From: Planctomycetota bacterium
GTDB taxonomy: Bacteria; Planctomycetota; GCA-2746535
NCBI GenBank assembly: GCA_002746535.1
Contig: NVWA01000002.1
Coordinates: 141,030 to 205,029 of the forward strand
DNA length: 64,000 nt
Direction: 5' to 3'
Shown: positions 32,388 to 42,668 of the stretch, piece by piece
Position numbering within the stretch: position 1 is the first letter of the stretch
How the letters are laid out: every line of letters starts with the position of its first letter
Translations under genes and position numbers: made by a program
Notes under the pieces: model-generated
The model's database searches: none
Seen by the model: the letters and a program-made list of their open reading frames with translations, nothing else
Told to the model about the DNA's origin: nothing

Positions 32388-34370
32388 TTATCTATGAAAC
32401 ATTCTATTAAAATCTTTTATTGTAAAAATTATGACACTAGGTCTGCCATGAGGGCACGTCAACAAATCTCTATGCTGATAAGCATATCGAAAAAGTTCTA
32501 CTTTATCAGCATGGGTTGGGACATCTCCAGCTCTTAGAGATGAATGACAAGCTATCGTCGCACAAAGTTTATGTCGGCCTTTATCGAGACTCGCTTTATT
32601 TGAAAATTCAAAATTTTGTATTAAATCAAAAAAGAAATTTTCAATATCAAGATTTGGGGCCTCTACGGGTACACCTCTCACAATCAACCCATCTTTGCCA
32701 AAATCTTCTAACTCAAATCCTAATCGTGAAAGTTCCTGCTGATTATCTAATAAAACAGCTTTATCCGTTTCTTTCATATCTAAAGTAAAAGGCACTAGTA
32801 ACTGCTGGGAGCCAACACTACCCGAGTCTAGTTTACTTTTTAATTTTTCAAAACTCATTCGTTCATGCAAAGCATGTTGATCAACCATGTAAAGCTCGTT
32901 ATTAATGTTTGCAATCAAAAATGTCTTATCTATCGTTATAATAGATGATTCATCGGCAACTAAGTTAAAGTCAATATCCTCAATCTTTTTCGCTTCTGCA
33001 TTTGAATTCGAATAGATTTCACGATGTACATTTTCTATTTGTGGTATTTGATTACTAGCACCTTCAAAATCAAAGTTGGTTTGCTTTTCGGCAACAAAAT
33101 TTGAAAACGATTTAGCTTTATGATCAGTTCTACTATACGACGAACTATCTTTAACAGCATACATATCTTTTAATATATCTAGTGCACTTGAACTTTTTTT
33201 ATTATTTGAAGAAACCAATTCAGCTGAGGACCTCAAAGCAGGGTCACTATCATATGAACGAGACGCTTCCAAAGGATTTACAGCATTGGAGTTGTTTAGA
33301 TTACTATTTTGCTGATGAAAACTAAAATCAACCATTGGCATCGAATTCTCATTGCGACTGTCAGCAATTGATTGAGTCAAAGTCTCTGGCTCTAATAAAT
33401 CTTTACATACTTTTAAAATTGCTGAAAAAATCGAATTTGATTGTGAGAACCTAACCTCTATTTTTGTAGGATGAACATTGACATCCACTTCAGATGGATC
33501 AATGTCTAAAAAAAGTAACACGACAGGATGTTTACCATTTGGTATCAGCCCTTCATAAACTTTACTAATTGCGCCATGCAATAGCTTATCTTTAACAACA
33601 CGCCCATTGATAAAAAAATACTGATGATCTCGACGAGGTCGAATGAAATAAGGTGAACCTAAATAACCACGTATAGTAAAATGATCTCCAGTAAAGGGGG
33701 GGATCTCAATAATTGCTTCAGATAAATTCAAAGGCAATACTGCTTGTATTCGTTCCATTAATTTTTGATTTGGTGGAAGTTGAAAAACATTTTTACCATT
33801 ATGCGTCAGATGGAATCCAACAGAAGGATTCGCAAGTGCAATACAGCTTATAATTTCATTTGCTCTAGAAAGCTCTGTTCTATCCGCCTTTAAAAATTTC
33901 ATACGGACAGGCGTATTAAAAAATAAATTTCGCGCTTCGATAACAGTACCATCTTGGCAAGATGAAGGACAAACTTCTTTTACATGTCCACCTTCAACTT
34001 GAAGTTGATAAGCCTCTTGATTTTTTATTTTTGAAGTTATTGAAAACTGAGTTACAGCAGCAATGCTCGCTAATGCCTCACCTCTAAACCCCATTGTTTC
34101 AACAGCAAATAAATCATCCGCAGAAGCAATCTTACTGGTAGCATGTTGAGTAACGGCAAGAATTAAATCATCTTCAGAAATTCCAGAACCATTATCAATC
34201 ACACGCAATAGCTTTTTACCCCCCTCTTCTAAATCAACTCGAATAAGGGTTGCCTTTGCATCAATACTATTTTCAATTAATTCTTTTATGGCAGCCGAAG
34301 GTCTTTCGACTACTTCACCAGCAGCTATTTTATTTTGAACGATCGTAGGAAGAACTTTAATTACACTCAA
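32388..34370 (-). CDS. mutL: DNA mismatch repair protein MutL
   Basis: This 660-residue protein has the GHKL ATPase motifs AIKELIENSIDA (residues 27-38), DNGSGI (59-64) and TMGFRGEALASI near 95. The middle S5-like domain ends with VDVNVHPTKIEVRF. A flexible linker (about 345-480) follows, then the dimerisation domain. DQHALHERMSFE is the metal-dependent endonuclease motif, and ACHSSLRAGD with CPHGRP completes the site, so this is a nicking-type MutL, usual in species without MutH. It starts with TTG 34370, backed by GAGG 7 nt upstream. It lies 17 nt before the lipoprotein gene. Confidence 0.95.
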   Translation of the reverse strand: MSVIKVLPTIVQNKIAAGEVVERPSAAIKELIENSIDAKATLIRVDLEEGGKKLLRVIDNGSGISEDDLILAVTQHATSKIASADDLFAVETMGFRGEALASIAAVTQFSITSKIKNQEAYQLQVEGGHVKEVCPSSCQDGTVIEARNLFFNTPVRMKFLKADRTELSRANEIISCIALANPSVGFHLTHNGKNVFQLPPNQKLMERIQAVLPLNLSEAIIEIPPFTGDHFTIRGYLGSPYFIRPRRDHQYFFINGRVVKDKLLHGAISKVYEGLIPNGKHPVVLLFLDIDPSEVDVNVHPTKIEVRFSQSNSIFSAILKVCKDLLEPETLTQSIADSRNENSMPMVDFSFHQQNSNLNNSNAVNPLEASRSYDSDPALRSSAELVSSNNKKSSSALDILKDMYAVKDSSSYSRTDHKAKSFSNFVAEKQTNFDFEGASNQIPQIENVHREIYSNSNAEAKKIEDIDFNLVADESSIITIDKTFLIANINNELYMVDQHALHERMSFEKLKSKLDSGSVGSQQLLVPFTLDMKETDKAVLLDNQQELSRLGFELEDFGKDGLIVRGVPVEAPNLDIENFFFDLIQNFEFSNKASLDKGRHKLCATIACHSSLRAGDVPTHADKVELFRYAYQHRDLLTCPHGRPSVIIFTIKDFNRMFHR

Positions 34371-34551
34371 GTGAAAGCCTCAATTGAATATTAAATTTAA
34401 TCAGAAATAAATTTTAACTTTCGAGCAAATGAATTCAAACTATTTCTATTAATTTATATAGTTAAATTTTGTATTTATTATTTTCAATTTTAAAATCAGT
34501 AACTGATCTTTAAGACTTCAACCAATGTAAAAGTTCAGTTCTTAAAATCAT

Positions 34552-35223
34552 TTAAACGCCATATTCCAGACGATATTGATCAATATCCTTTTTAATTTCT
34601 TCGGTTAATATTACTTGACCATCAATTTCATTTCCACTCAAATATTCAACAACCTCTTCAAGGTTTACAATAGCAAAGGATTTTAGGCCATACTCATTTT
34701 GCAATTCTTCTAAAGCAGAGATTCCGTGATTCCCTTTTTCCATTCGATCGACACTTACCACAAGCGCTTCAAGCTTAACCTTTGCACATGCCTTCAATAT
34801 TGGCACAGACTCACGAACAGATGCTCCTGAAGTCGTAACATCTTCAATTATCACAACTTTATCGTCATCTTTAAACTTATAACCAACCAATGATCCGCCT
34901 TCGCCATGATCTTTAGCTTCTTTACGATTAAAGGTAAAGGTGAAATTATTTTCATATAAATCATACAACGCAATTGACGTTGTAACAACCAAGGGAATTC
35001 CTTTATAGGCGGGACCATATAGATGTAAATTTTCATCGGGAATATTTTGCTTTATAGCAGTTGCATAAAATTGCCCCAACTTACTCATCTGAGCACCATT
35101 ATCATAGTTGCCAGTATTGATAAAAAATGGGGTCAATCGGCCACTTTTAGTTTTAAACTTTCCAAAGGTCAAAACGCCGGATTTCACCATAAATTCTATA
35201 AATTCTTCTTTATACCTATCCAA
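34552..35223 (-). CDS. pyrE: Orotate phosphoribosyltransferase
   Basis: This 223-residue enzyme joins orotate to PRPP in pyrimidine synthesis. VVIIEDVTTSGASVRE at about 116-131 is the PRPP-binding loop, and FTFTFNRKEAKDHGEGGSLVG is the flexible catalytic loop. The N-terminus SGVLTFGKFKTKSGRLTPFFINTGNY is characteristic of PyrE. Start is TTG 35223 with AAAGGA 8-9 nt before it. Length is normal. Confidence 0.95.
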   Translation of the reverse strand: MDRYKEEFIEFMVKSGVLTFGKFKTKSGRLTPFFINTGNYDNGAQMSKLGQFYATAIKQNIPDENLHLYGPAYKGIPLVVTTSIALYDLYENNFTFTFNRKEAKDHGEGGSLVGYKFKDDDKVVIIEDVTTSGASVRESVPILKACAKVKLEALVVSVDRMEKGNHGISALEELQNEYGLKSFAIVNLEEVVEYLSGNEIDGQVILTEEIKKDIDQYRLEYGV

Positions 35224-35289
35224 AAAAAGATCCTTTCACAAATGCCTTCGTTGTAAAATTTGAGATATTCTAACGACCATGATAAAAAG

Positions 35290-35320
35290 GACGTTAAATA
35301 AAAATAATGAATGCTATAAT
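35290..35320 (+). promoter_or_regulatory. Candidate promoter of the secreted protein gene at 35356
   Basis: A perfect TATAAT lies at 35315-35320, with a weak GTTAAA-type -35 box about 17 nt upstream. The RNA would begin near 35327, 29 nt before the ATG. Confidence 0.4.
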
Positions 35321-35355
35321 CCCGACTTTTTAATCAATTTATACAAAATTTCACA

Positions 35356-37134
35356 ATGACTCTTAGATTTATTTTCCCATTATCAATTTCCTTTATTCTT
35401 TTCTTTCTTTGTAGCCCAAAAATCTCATGTCAGGAAACAAAACAAGACATATTTTTTAAAAAAATATATGGATTGGAATACGAAAATGCTGTTAAAAGTT
35501 TATCCAACAACGACAAAATTAGTTTTTCTAAAAAGGTTTTAAAAGACATTGATACAATCGAAAAAAAATCCTATCAACGTCATACTATTTTAAAAGTACT
35601 TCCCTTAGTTAATAATTACAAATCGGGTTATCCGACAGCCGTTGCTTTACTACAAAAATTAATAAATAAAAATAATGACCGCATTAAATTAAAGTTTTTG
35701 TCGCAGCTCTGTGATCTCAAAAACTTACTTGCCAAATCTATACCTACATCCAAAAAAAATGATAAAACAGAAGCTTTTTGCGAACTTTTAAAATCACAGA
35801 TTTTACTCGCCAAACTTCATTTTAACGCAAACCACTTTAAAGAATCATCAATTATATTAAAAGCATCTCAGCAAACGGCACGTACGTTAAAAATTAAAAA
35901 AGCGATCAACAACATTAAAGAAATCATGGGAGTATTAACTAGCAAGTTATCTACCGAAAGACTCTATCATCAAAAACTAAATCAAATTAAAAATAATGTT
36001 AATGAGCAGGAATCTCTCGATTGGATTGGAGGGCATATTCTAAATGAGTTCGGCGATATAACTTTAGCAACACCCTACATTTTAAAAGCACAAAAGGGAA
36101 ATCACTATAACTTTATACAAATGTACAGAAACTATTTAGCATCCAATTTAAAAGCTAGTAAAGCACCATTGTTCTTTTCAGACAACGATTTGGATTTACC
36201 TAATAATCTTCTGTTGGAGTATTTAACGGTTTCAAAGGAAACCTCAGCAAAAGCACTTGATCTTCAAAAGGCTCCGCTTACAGAAAGAAAAGAGACCATA
36301 CTTAAAGCGTTAACATTGGGTGAAAATCTAATTGATTCAGGAGAAAAGGTTTTATTTAATCAACACGCTGAATTAGCACAAAAATTCATGTTAATTATAA
36401 AATCAATTAAAAGTCAAAATGCTCGCCTTCATTTAATTAGCATTCTTGAAGTAATAATAAAAAAATCTTTTTTTAGTGATCTGAAACTTGATGATGCTCA
36501 AAAAACTATTTTTAAAATTCTTTTGAAAGATATTAAAGAATTAAAAACAGCTACTTTACAACACATCGATTTTATTAGCTTCGATTCAATTCCAACGAAT
36601 GTTAAAAAACCAGCAACAAAAGATCTAAAACAAAATGAATTTATCGTTCAAGGTTTAATTGTAAAAGGAGTTAAAAACCTAAAAGGTTTTGATGTAACTA
36701 ATCCTAAAAATGCCAAAAAATATTCAAAACTTTTTCACCTTCCCGCAGAGATTAAAAAAGAGGGTGTTTCAAATAGTTGGTCTGTTATCAACGTAAAAGA
36801 TAACAACAACGAATTTCAATTTAAATGCCAAGAAGGAAAAGGCACTCTTTTTCACACATATTTAATTTCAAAAAAGGCACAAAGTCTTAAATTTGAAATC
36901 TTATCTGTAAACCTTGGAAACATCAGCATATTTCTAAATGGCAAACTTATGAAAGTAAATAAGAAAGCCGACACAAACTCTTTTGAGGCAAAATTAATAA
37001 AAAAGCAATATATGCTCAGAATTGTTTTTTTCCACCAAGATAGAAGTAACGATGGGCATTTTAAAATATCTATTAAGCCCTCAAAAGAAAATCAAAAGAT
37101 AGAATTAAAAACCAGCAATTTATCACAAAATTAA
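35356..37134 (+). CDS. Secreted alpha-helical repeat protein of unknown function
   Basis: This 592-residue protein has a signal peptide (1-25, ending KISCQE). Residues about 30-400 are helical, with TPR-like character (LLAKLHFNANHFKESSIILKAS, ILNEFGDITLATPYILKAQ). The DLPNNLLLEYLTVSK segment parallels NLPPQLLLTKLSKIN in the next gene, so the two are paralogues over their N-terminal parts. The last 120 residues look like a beta-sandwich (NSWSVINVKDNNNEFQF, then NISIFLNGKLMKV, MLRIVFFHQD), perhaps a carbohydrate-binding module. No ribosome site is visible. Confidence 0.55.
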   Translation: MTLRFIFPLSISFILFFLCSPKISCQETKQDIFFKKIYGLEYENAVKSLSNNDKISFSKKVLKDIDTIEKKSYQRHTILKVLPLVNNYKSGYPTAVALLQKLINKNNDRIKLKFLSQLCDLKNLLAKSIPTSKKNDKTEAFCELLKSQILLAKLHFNANHFKESSIILKASQQTARTLKIKKAINNIKEIMGVLTSKLSTERLYHQKLNQIKNNVNEQESLDWIGGHILNEFGDITLATPYILKAQKGNHYNFIQMYRNYLASNLKASKAPLFFSDNDLDLPNNLLLEYLTVSKETSAKALDLQKAPLTERKETILKALTLGENLIDSGEKVLFNQHAELAQKFMLIIKSIKSQNARLHLISILEVIIKKSFFSDLKLDDAQKTIFKILLKDIKELKTATLQHIDFISFDSIPTNVKKPATKDLKQNEFIVQGLIVKGVKNLKGFDVTNPKNAKKYSKLFHLPAEIKKEGVSNSWSVINVKDNNNEFQFKCQEGKGTLFHTYLISKKAQSLKFEILSVNLGNISIFLNGKLMKVNKKADTNSFEAKLIKKQYMLRIVFFHQDRSNDGHFKISIKPSKENQKIELKTSNLSQN

Positions 37135-37269
37135 AACACCCTTCAGACTATTTTTGATGCAGAAATAACTATAAACCATATCATTGAAACAGTCATATAT
37201 TAAGTGATGCAATGCCCTTTTATATGATTTAGACCTTTAAACCAATATTTTTACCCTTTGGAGATTTCA

Positions 37270-39825
37270 ATGATCAACAAAACAATCATTTCTCTTGTAA
37301 TATTTTTTACATTTAATATTCAGATGACATTTGGGAATGAGTTCTACAAGGCCTACAAAATAAATTTCATTGATAAATGGAATACGATTGAGGTCAATAA
37401 CAAAGAAGAAAAAGTAAAGTTTCTTCAACAACATTTAAAAGACATCCGAAAATACAATCCTCGCAAACTTCGTAAATTAGTTGCCTTAAAAATTGTAGAA
37501 CTAGGGGCAAAAAGCGAAGCTACTTATCGAGAATGTATTAATGCTGGAATTTATCTTGTTAAGTCAGGATTAATTGAAGGCCCGCAAAAAATATCTCTGT
37601 TACAGGAGTGTGAAAAAAAATGTTCACGATTATTTCAAAGTTTAAAATTCAATCAAAAGGAAAAAAAATTACTCGCAGCCAAAGATAACTATCAAATACA
37701 AAAACTGTTAGTAGAAGAAAGTTTAAAATTAAATGATTACAACTCAGCGAAATCTTGGTTAACAAAACTTGATAGCACATCCGATTCTGTTAGAGATCCA
37801 AAAATTCTAATAAATCTTGAAGAAGATATGATTCGTCTGAAAGGGCAAGTGCGAAGTTGTATGAGAATATATAAACAGTTTTCAGGGAAAATGAACTATA
37901 TAGGTAATCTTAAAAAATCTTTTAATAATCATCTTTTTATTCATTACTTTTCACCCAGCTTTTCACTTCCATACTACGAGGAATCAAACGATCGTACTGC
38001 AGTACAACATTTAAAAACATTATTAGCTTTTCAAAACAAAGGCAAAAAAGTTTTAAAAAGCCCATCATACTTAAGTGCAAAAGACACCAACTTACCTCCT
38101 CAACTTTTATTGACCAAGTTATCAAAAATAAATAAAATAAAAGATAGTGCAATTTTCATACAAAATAAATTAAATGAGGGGCATCATCAGTACTATAAAC
38201 CTATCATAATCTCTACCTATGAATTAATAAATTCTGACGGTGTTCACTTACCTAACAAAAACCTTGATTTAAAACCATTTTTTAATTGGGCTCTTTCAAT
38301 CACAAAAGGGATTGATCCTGAAATCCTTTTTAACTACCTCCCAAAGCTTATTACTCTGGCAGAAGATGCAACAAATAATCTTAGCCATGAAGATAGATCT
38401 TTTATTTTAAAAAATATTAAGATTTCATTCAAAGCCATTAAGAAAAAGCTTCATTTATATAAATTCCAAAATGAACCGGCACCAAAAATAGTTATGCATC
38501 CTAGAGTAAAAGAATGGTACTCAAAGTCAAAACAAGAAAGACGTGGAATCGTAAGGGATGTCTACACAAGACTAAGAAATTTAAATGGAGGTCAAGATTC
38601 CAAAGGAATATACATACGCGACCTTTCTCTAAGTATTAATTCAAGCTGTACATATACAGAAAATACATTTTGGGCATTAGCAAAAATCCCCTTTACCAGA
38701 ATTAGTATAAATCATTTTTCAGGCTTACTTTCACTAACAGTATTCAAGGATATGCCCCTCGAAAATGTAAACGTATCTTGGTCTTCAGTAAAAGATATTG
38801 GTGCATTGAGTGGCAAAGTAAATTTGCGAGTTTTAAACATAACTGGTACTGGAGTTAAAAGTATAAATGATTTAAAAGGTCTCAATTTAACAGAATTTTA
38901 TATGGACCGAGCTCGTCAAATTTCAGATATATCTGCCCTTGAAGGTATGCCTATTAAAAGGCTCGATATTTCTGGAACAAGAGTAAATAGCTTACGACAC
39001 TTAAAAGGTATGCCCTTAGAAAGATTGACCGCCAGGAACCTCAAACAATTAAAATCAATTGCTCCACTTGAGCACACCCTACTTAAAGATCTAAATATCA
39101 ATGGTTGTAAATCTGTAAAATCCTTGGCTCCTTTGAAAAAACTGAAAATAAGTTATTTATATATCGAAGAGACTGCCATTGATGATTTATCTCCTTTATC
39201 AAGAATGGCTCTGAAAAATTTGTATTTTACAAAATCCTACAAAATCAAATCTCTTGTGCCAATTCGTTGGATGCAAATTGAGCGTCTTGGGATATCACAT
39301 CATATTCTTTTATCACAAGCGCTAAAATACCACTTTCCTCTAAGTCGACTTAAAATGTCATATACCAAAATTAAAAGTAAAGATTTATCTCTTCTAAAAA
39401 ACTTCGAATTGAATTCATTAGAGTTATTTGGCTGTGACTTATTAAAAGACCTAAGACCATTGAAACTTTCACCATCATTAAAAACTCTTAATATTGGTCA
39501 TTGTAAACTTATTAGATCCTTAAGAGGAATCAATGAAACAAATATAGAATCTCTTTATATGGAAGCCATAAATATAAAAGATTTATCGCAGCTAGCTGAT
39601 AGCAAAATAACAAGAATACAAGCTCGTCATTCTTTATTAGTAACTTTAAAAGGAATTTCTAAATTCCCAATATCAAGTCTAGACATTCGATACTCGAACA
39701 AATTAATTGATATCTCAGAATTGCCAGAATCAACACTAAAAAATTTAGAAATTAGATGGTGCGACAAATTAAAAAACCATGAGCCAGTATTTAGAACAAA
39801 TGGCCTGCGACATGATCTTAGGTAG
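37270..39825 (+). CDS. Secreted protein with helical N-terminus and leucine-rich repeats
   Basis: This 851-residue protein has a signal peptide (1-22). The helical half (about 30-430) resembles the preceding gene. From about residue 455 to 845 there are roughly 16 irregular leucine-rich repeats of about 22-24 residues, such as ISDISALEGMPIKRLDISGT and VNSLRHLKGMPLERLTARN. The 'L+GMPL..L.l' type is common in large PVC-group surface proteins and kinases. A role in protein binding is likely. GGAG 6 nt before ATG 37270 decides the start over TTG 37258. Confidence 0.72.
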   Translation: MINKTIISLVIFFTFNIQMTFGNEFYKAYKINFIDKWNTIEVNNKEEKVKFLQQHLKDIRKYNPRKLRKLVALKIVELGAKSEATYRECINAGIYLVKSGLIEGPQKISLLQECEKKCSRLFQSLKFNQKEKKLLAAKDNYQIQKLLVEESLKLNDYNSAKSWLTKLDSTSDSVRDPKILINLEEDMIRLKGQVRSCMRIYKQFSGKMNYIGNLKKSFNNHLFIHYFSPSFSLPYYEESNDRTAVQHLKTLLAFQNKGKKVLKSPSYLSAKDTNLPPQLLLTKLSKINKIKDSAIFIQNKLNEGHHQYYKPIIISTYELINSDGVHLPNKNLDLKPFFNWALSITKGIDPEILFNYLPKLITLAEDATNNLSHEDRSFILKNIKISFKAIKKKLHLYKFQNEPAPKIVMHPRVKEWYSKSKQERRGIVRDVYTRLRNLNGGQDSKGIYIRDLSLSINSSCTYTENTFWALAKIPFTRISINHFSGLLSLTVFKDMPLENVNVSWSSVKDIGALSGKVNLRVLNITGTGVKSINDLKGLNLTEFYMDRARQISDISALEGMPIKRLDISGTRVNSLRHLKGMPLERLTARNLKQLKSIAPLEHTLLKDLNINGCKSVKSLAPLKKLKISYLYIEETAIDDLSPLSRMALKNLYFTKSYKIKSLVPIRWMQIERLGISHHILLSQALKYHFPLSRLKMSYTKIKSKDLSLLKNFELNSLELFGCDLLKDLRPLKLSPSLKTLNIGHCKLIRSLRGINETNIESLYMEAINIKDLSQLADSKITRIQARHSLLVTLKGISKFPISSLDIRYSNKLIDISELPESTLKNLEIRWCDKLKNHEPVFRTNGLRHDLR

Positions 39826-39850
39826 AGAGAGATAAAGCACCTCTCTCTCC
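39821..39850. terminator. Hairpin between convergent genes, possible bidirectional terminator
   Basis: GAGAGAG at 39825-39831 pairs with CTCTCTC at 39841-39847 over a short loop, between the stop codons of two convergent genes. No long T-run follows, so termination is uncertain. Confidence 0.35.
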
Positions 39851-39861
39851 TTGCAATCAAA

Positions 39862-40650
39862 CTATTGTGTAATGTCTTCGTGATTGGCGTCCCAAAAAGA
39901 TTGGACACCGCTGTTAAAATCAGGTGAGGTTAATGAGCCGGCAGTTGTTACTGAATCCCATTCCATTGTATACGTTTTGCTCGTGTCAGAATTAAAGAAT
40001 GTAATTGTTCTGGTAGTGCCATCTAAAACATAAGCAATTGTACTATCAAAATATTTATTACTTGAGTCGGTTACCTTTAAACTAACCGTTGCTTTAGAGT
40101 TACTACTGTCATTTGTCCAATCAATACTTGCTTGCTCCGAACTATCCAGCAAACCATAAACTTTCCAGCTTCCTTCAGCTCCAAGGATATCAACGGTTCC
40201 ATCAAAAAGTTTGGCGTTTTCAACTCCAACATATGAAATATAACCTTCCCAAATTACTTGAGATTTACTTGAACTTCTTTTAGCCCGAATATCACAACTA
40301 TAGCTAATTATTGAATTTACTGAGTAGCGCCAGTGATAATAACCATCATCCTCTAAAACACCTTCAACGGTTTTTGCTCCGGCAAATACAAAGGAAGGGA
40401 TTGCAACAATAGTAGCAGCACCAACATTGATAATGCCACCAGTAACAACGGCATTATTAAAGGTAGTTGTTTCAGCTAATTTTTTTCCAGAACTACTACC
40501 GCTAAATGTTGATAGATCAATTGTTAAAGAGTCCGTAGTTGGTAAATCTGGAGGAGGTAATGTTTCCGATATAGTTGAATCATCTGAGCTACCACATCCA
40601 ATTAAAAAAACATTGATTGAAATTATAAAAATAAATATTATCGATTTCAT
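39862..40650 (-). CDS. Lipoprotein of unknown function
   Basis: This 262-residue lipoprotein has its lipobox FLIGCG near residue 17. A Pro/Ser/Thr linker (ETLPPPDLPTTDS) leads to an all-beta domain that includes a GSSSGKKL string like the one in the lipoprotein at 31834. AAAGG 6 nt before ATG 40650 sets the start; the frame is open 40 codons further but that extension would block the signal peptide. Function unknown. Confidence 0.6.
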   Translation of the reverse strand: MKSIIFIFIISINVFLIGCGSSDDSTISETLPPPDLPTTDSLTIDLSTFSGSSSGKKLAETTTFNNAVVTGGIINVGAATIVAIPSFVFAGAKTVEGVLEDDGYYHWRYSVNSIISYSCDIRAKRSSSKSQVIWEGYISYVGVENAKLFDGTVDILGAEGSWKVYGLLDSSEQASIDWTNDSSNSKATVSLKVTDSSNKYFDSTIAYVLDGTTRTITFFNSDTSKTYTMEWDSVTTAGSLTSPDFNSGVQSFWDANHEDITQ

Positions 40651-40797
40651 AAAGAACCTTTCAATAATTAAAAAATTAACTTGATGAAACATTTTAATCT
40701 TTTTTAAACTCATTAATATTATTTTTTTGTTATTCATAAAAATCTCTGGAAAATGCACTTTAGAGCTCACATATCCAATTTACGAAAAGGATGACTT

Positions 40798-41670
40798 ATG
40801 AAACAATTCCTCTTAATTATTATCGTGGGGTTTATCTTCTGCAGTTGCACAACCAGTTTTATCATCATTGAAGACAATTTAATAATTAAAAATTCCAAAG
40901 AAGCTTTGGCGAAATTAAAATTAATTTCTGAAAATACAAATCGTCCAATAACATATGAAGCTACTTTTGGCATTAAATTTAAACTTATACCATCAGGTAC
41001 CTACAAAATTGGAAGTCCTGAGGCAGAACCCGGCAGACAAAAAAAAGAACGCCCGCACCTAGTTACCATTACTAAATCATTTTACATTTCAGCAACTGAG
41101 ATCACACAAGAACAATGGTCAAAAATATACTTAGAGAACCCATCGAAATTTAAAGGACTAAAATTGCCCGTTGACCATGTAACTTATGGTGATTCTGTCA
41201 AATATTGCAGAAGATTGTCTAAGCACCAAGAGCTACCTTTCAGACTTCCCACTGAATCAGAATGGGAAATTGCATGTCGTGGAGGAAGCTCTAATTCATT
41301 TTCTGGCACAGGCAAAATTGCGGACATGGGATGGTATAATAAAAACTCAAATAAATCTACCCATACAGTAGCCCAAAAGAAACCTAATACTTTCGGACTT
41401 TATGATATGCACGGAAACGTATGGGAATGGTGCTCTGATATAAGTGGCGAATATAATGGCTATCATTTAATTGATCCAAAAGGAGCTAAAAACCAAAGCG
41501 GAAATCATGTCAGACGTGGTGGAAGTTACCAAACAAGTTCCACAATTTGTCGATCAGCTTATAGAAACCTATATGCTCCTTTAGTTTATCGCCACAGAAA
41601 CACAGGTTTTCGAATCGCTATTTATGCAGATCAAATTCCAAGGACAGCTATTAAAACAAAAAATAAGTAA
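40798..41670 (+). CDS. FGE-sulfatase-domain (SUMF1-like) lipoprotein, incomplete active site
   Basis: This 290-residue protein has a lipobox ending FCSC near residue 17. The FGE-like domain follows: FKLIPSGTYKIGSPEAEPGR, VTITKSFYISATEITQEQW, PFRLPTESEWEIACRGG, GLYDMHGNVWEWCSD and RRGGSYQTSSTICRSAYRN. True formylglycine-generating enzymes have two Cys in that last segment. Here the first is replaced by Thr and only the second is present. So it is unlikely to mature the sulfatase at 1063 and is probably one of the many FGE-fold proteins with another role. AAAAGG lies before the ATG. Confidence 0.82.
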   Translation: MKQFLLIIIVGFIFCSCTTSFIIIEDNLIIKNSKEALAKLKLISENTNRPITYEATFGIKFKLIPSGTYKIGSPEAEPGRQKKERPHLVTITKSFYISATEITQEQWSKIYLENPSKFKGLKLPVDHVTYGDSVKYCRRLSKHQELPFRLPTESEWEIACRGGSSNSFSGTGKIADMGWYNKNSNKSTHTVAQKKPNTFGLYDMHGNVWEWCSDISGEYNGYHLIDPKGAKNQSGNHVRRGGSYQTSSTICRSAYRNLYAPLVYRHRNTGFRIAIYADQIPRTAIKTKNK

Positions 41671-41949
41671 ATTTTATTCAATAAAAGGAAAGTATTATAT
41701 TTTTTATTGGCCGAATTATTATAAATAATAATTCTAAATAGTTTTATAAGATACCAATTTCACTTGCGGTTTGATTTTAAAAATAGAATTCGGGGTTTCA
41801 AACACTTACTTTTGTAAAGCAAATAGGTCACAGAAAGTACATATTGGAGTAATAATCATTGAGATTTATAAAATATTGTTATGATGCCGGACTTCTTTTT
41901 TTACACAAATAAGCCTTAATTGGACCCTTTTAGAGAGGTTTGATATTCA

Positions 41950-42645
41950 ATGACAAAATTAAAATCAAATGTTATTTTTCCTGGAATGCAAAGTATTAAC
42001 TGCCCTTCTGATGTCTTCAGAGAAAGATTTGATATTCAAAATGAACAACTTGTAACAAGCAACATGACAATTGACTTCGTTTTCATCGGCGATGATTTAG
42101 TCGCGAATTGGGAACCAAGTGTTAACTTCGGTCGCAAGCAATTGTTAGTTATCAACAGAGGTGTTGCCAAAGAAACTGCAGATTTTTTAAAAATAAGATA
42201 TGAAGCTGATGCAGTTCAATTAAAACCTAATTGGATTTTATTATCTATTGGCGGAAACGATTTACTAAAAGCAGATGAAAGCAATGGAGGCACTAAACTA
42301 GAAAATGTTTTAGGCGACATTGAATTCAATATAGAAGAAATGGTTTACATGTCACAAGATGCAAGAATCACAGGTATCATCGCATCGGCAGTACCACCTT
42401 TTACAAAATCTCATGAAGCTTCTTTTCTTGGAAAAACAATTCCAAAACTAAACAAACGTTTAAAAGAACTTTCTGAAAATCATGGTTCTATTTACGTTGA
42501 TTTTTATTCAGAAATTGTAGACCTTAAAACAAAATGTATACGCCCTGAATATGAAGAAGATGGTGGCCGAATGGGAACTCGTGGTTATGAAGCACTAACA
42601 AGAATATTTAGAGAAACATTATCTAAAAACGGTATTCAAGTTTAA
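41950..42645 (+). CDS. SGNH/GDSL-fold protein with substituted catalytic residues
   Basis: This 231-residue protein has the SGNH hydrolase layout: block I FVFIGDDLVANW near 44-55, block II VINRGVAKETADFL near 70, block III ILLSIGGNDLLKA near 98-110 and a final block GGRMGTRGYEALTRIF. Block I should read GDS but has GDD, so the nucleophile Ser is Asp. In the last block the expected DGxH has Arg in place of His. The fold is intact but the usual esterase chemistry should be lost. No signal peptide is present. GAGAGG precedes the ATG by 11 nt. Confidence 0.75.
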   Translation: MTKLKSNVIFPGMQSINCPSDVFRERFDIQNEQLVTSNMTIDFVFIGDDLVANWEPSVNFGRKQLLVINRGVAKETADFLKIRYEADAVQLKPNWILLSIGGNDLLKADESNGGTKLENVLGDIEFNIEEMVYMSQDARITGIIASAVPPFTKSHEASFLGKTIPKLNKRLKELSENHGSIYVDFYSEIVDLKTKCIRPEYEEDGGRMGTRGYEALTRIFRETLSKNGIQV

Positions 42646-42668
42646 GCAATATTAATATTGATAAGACG

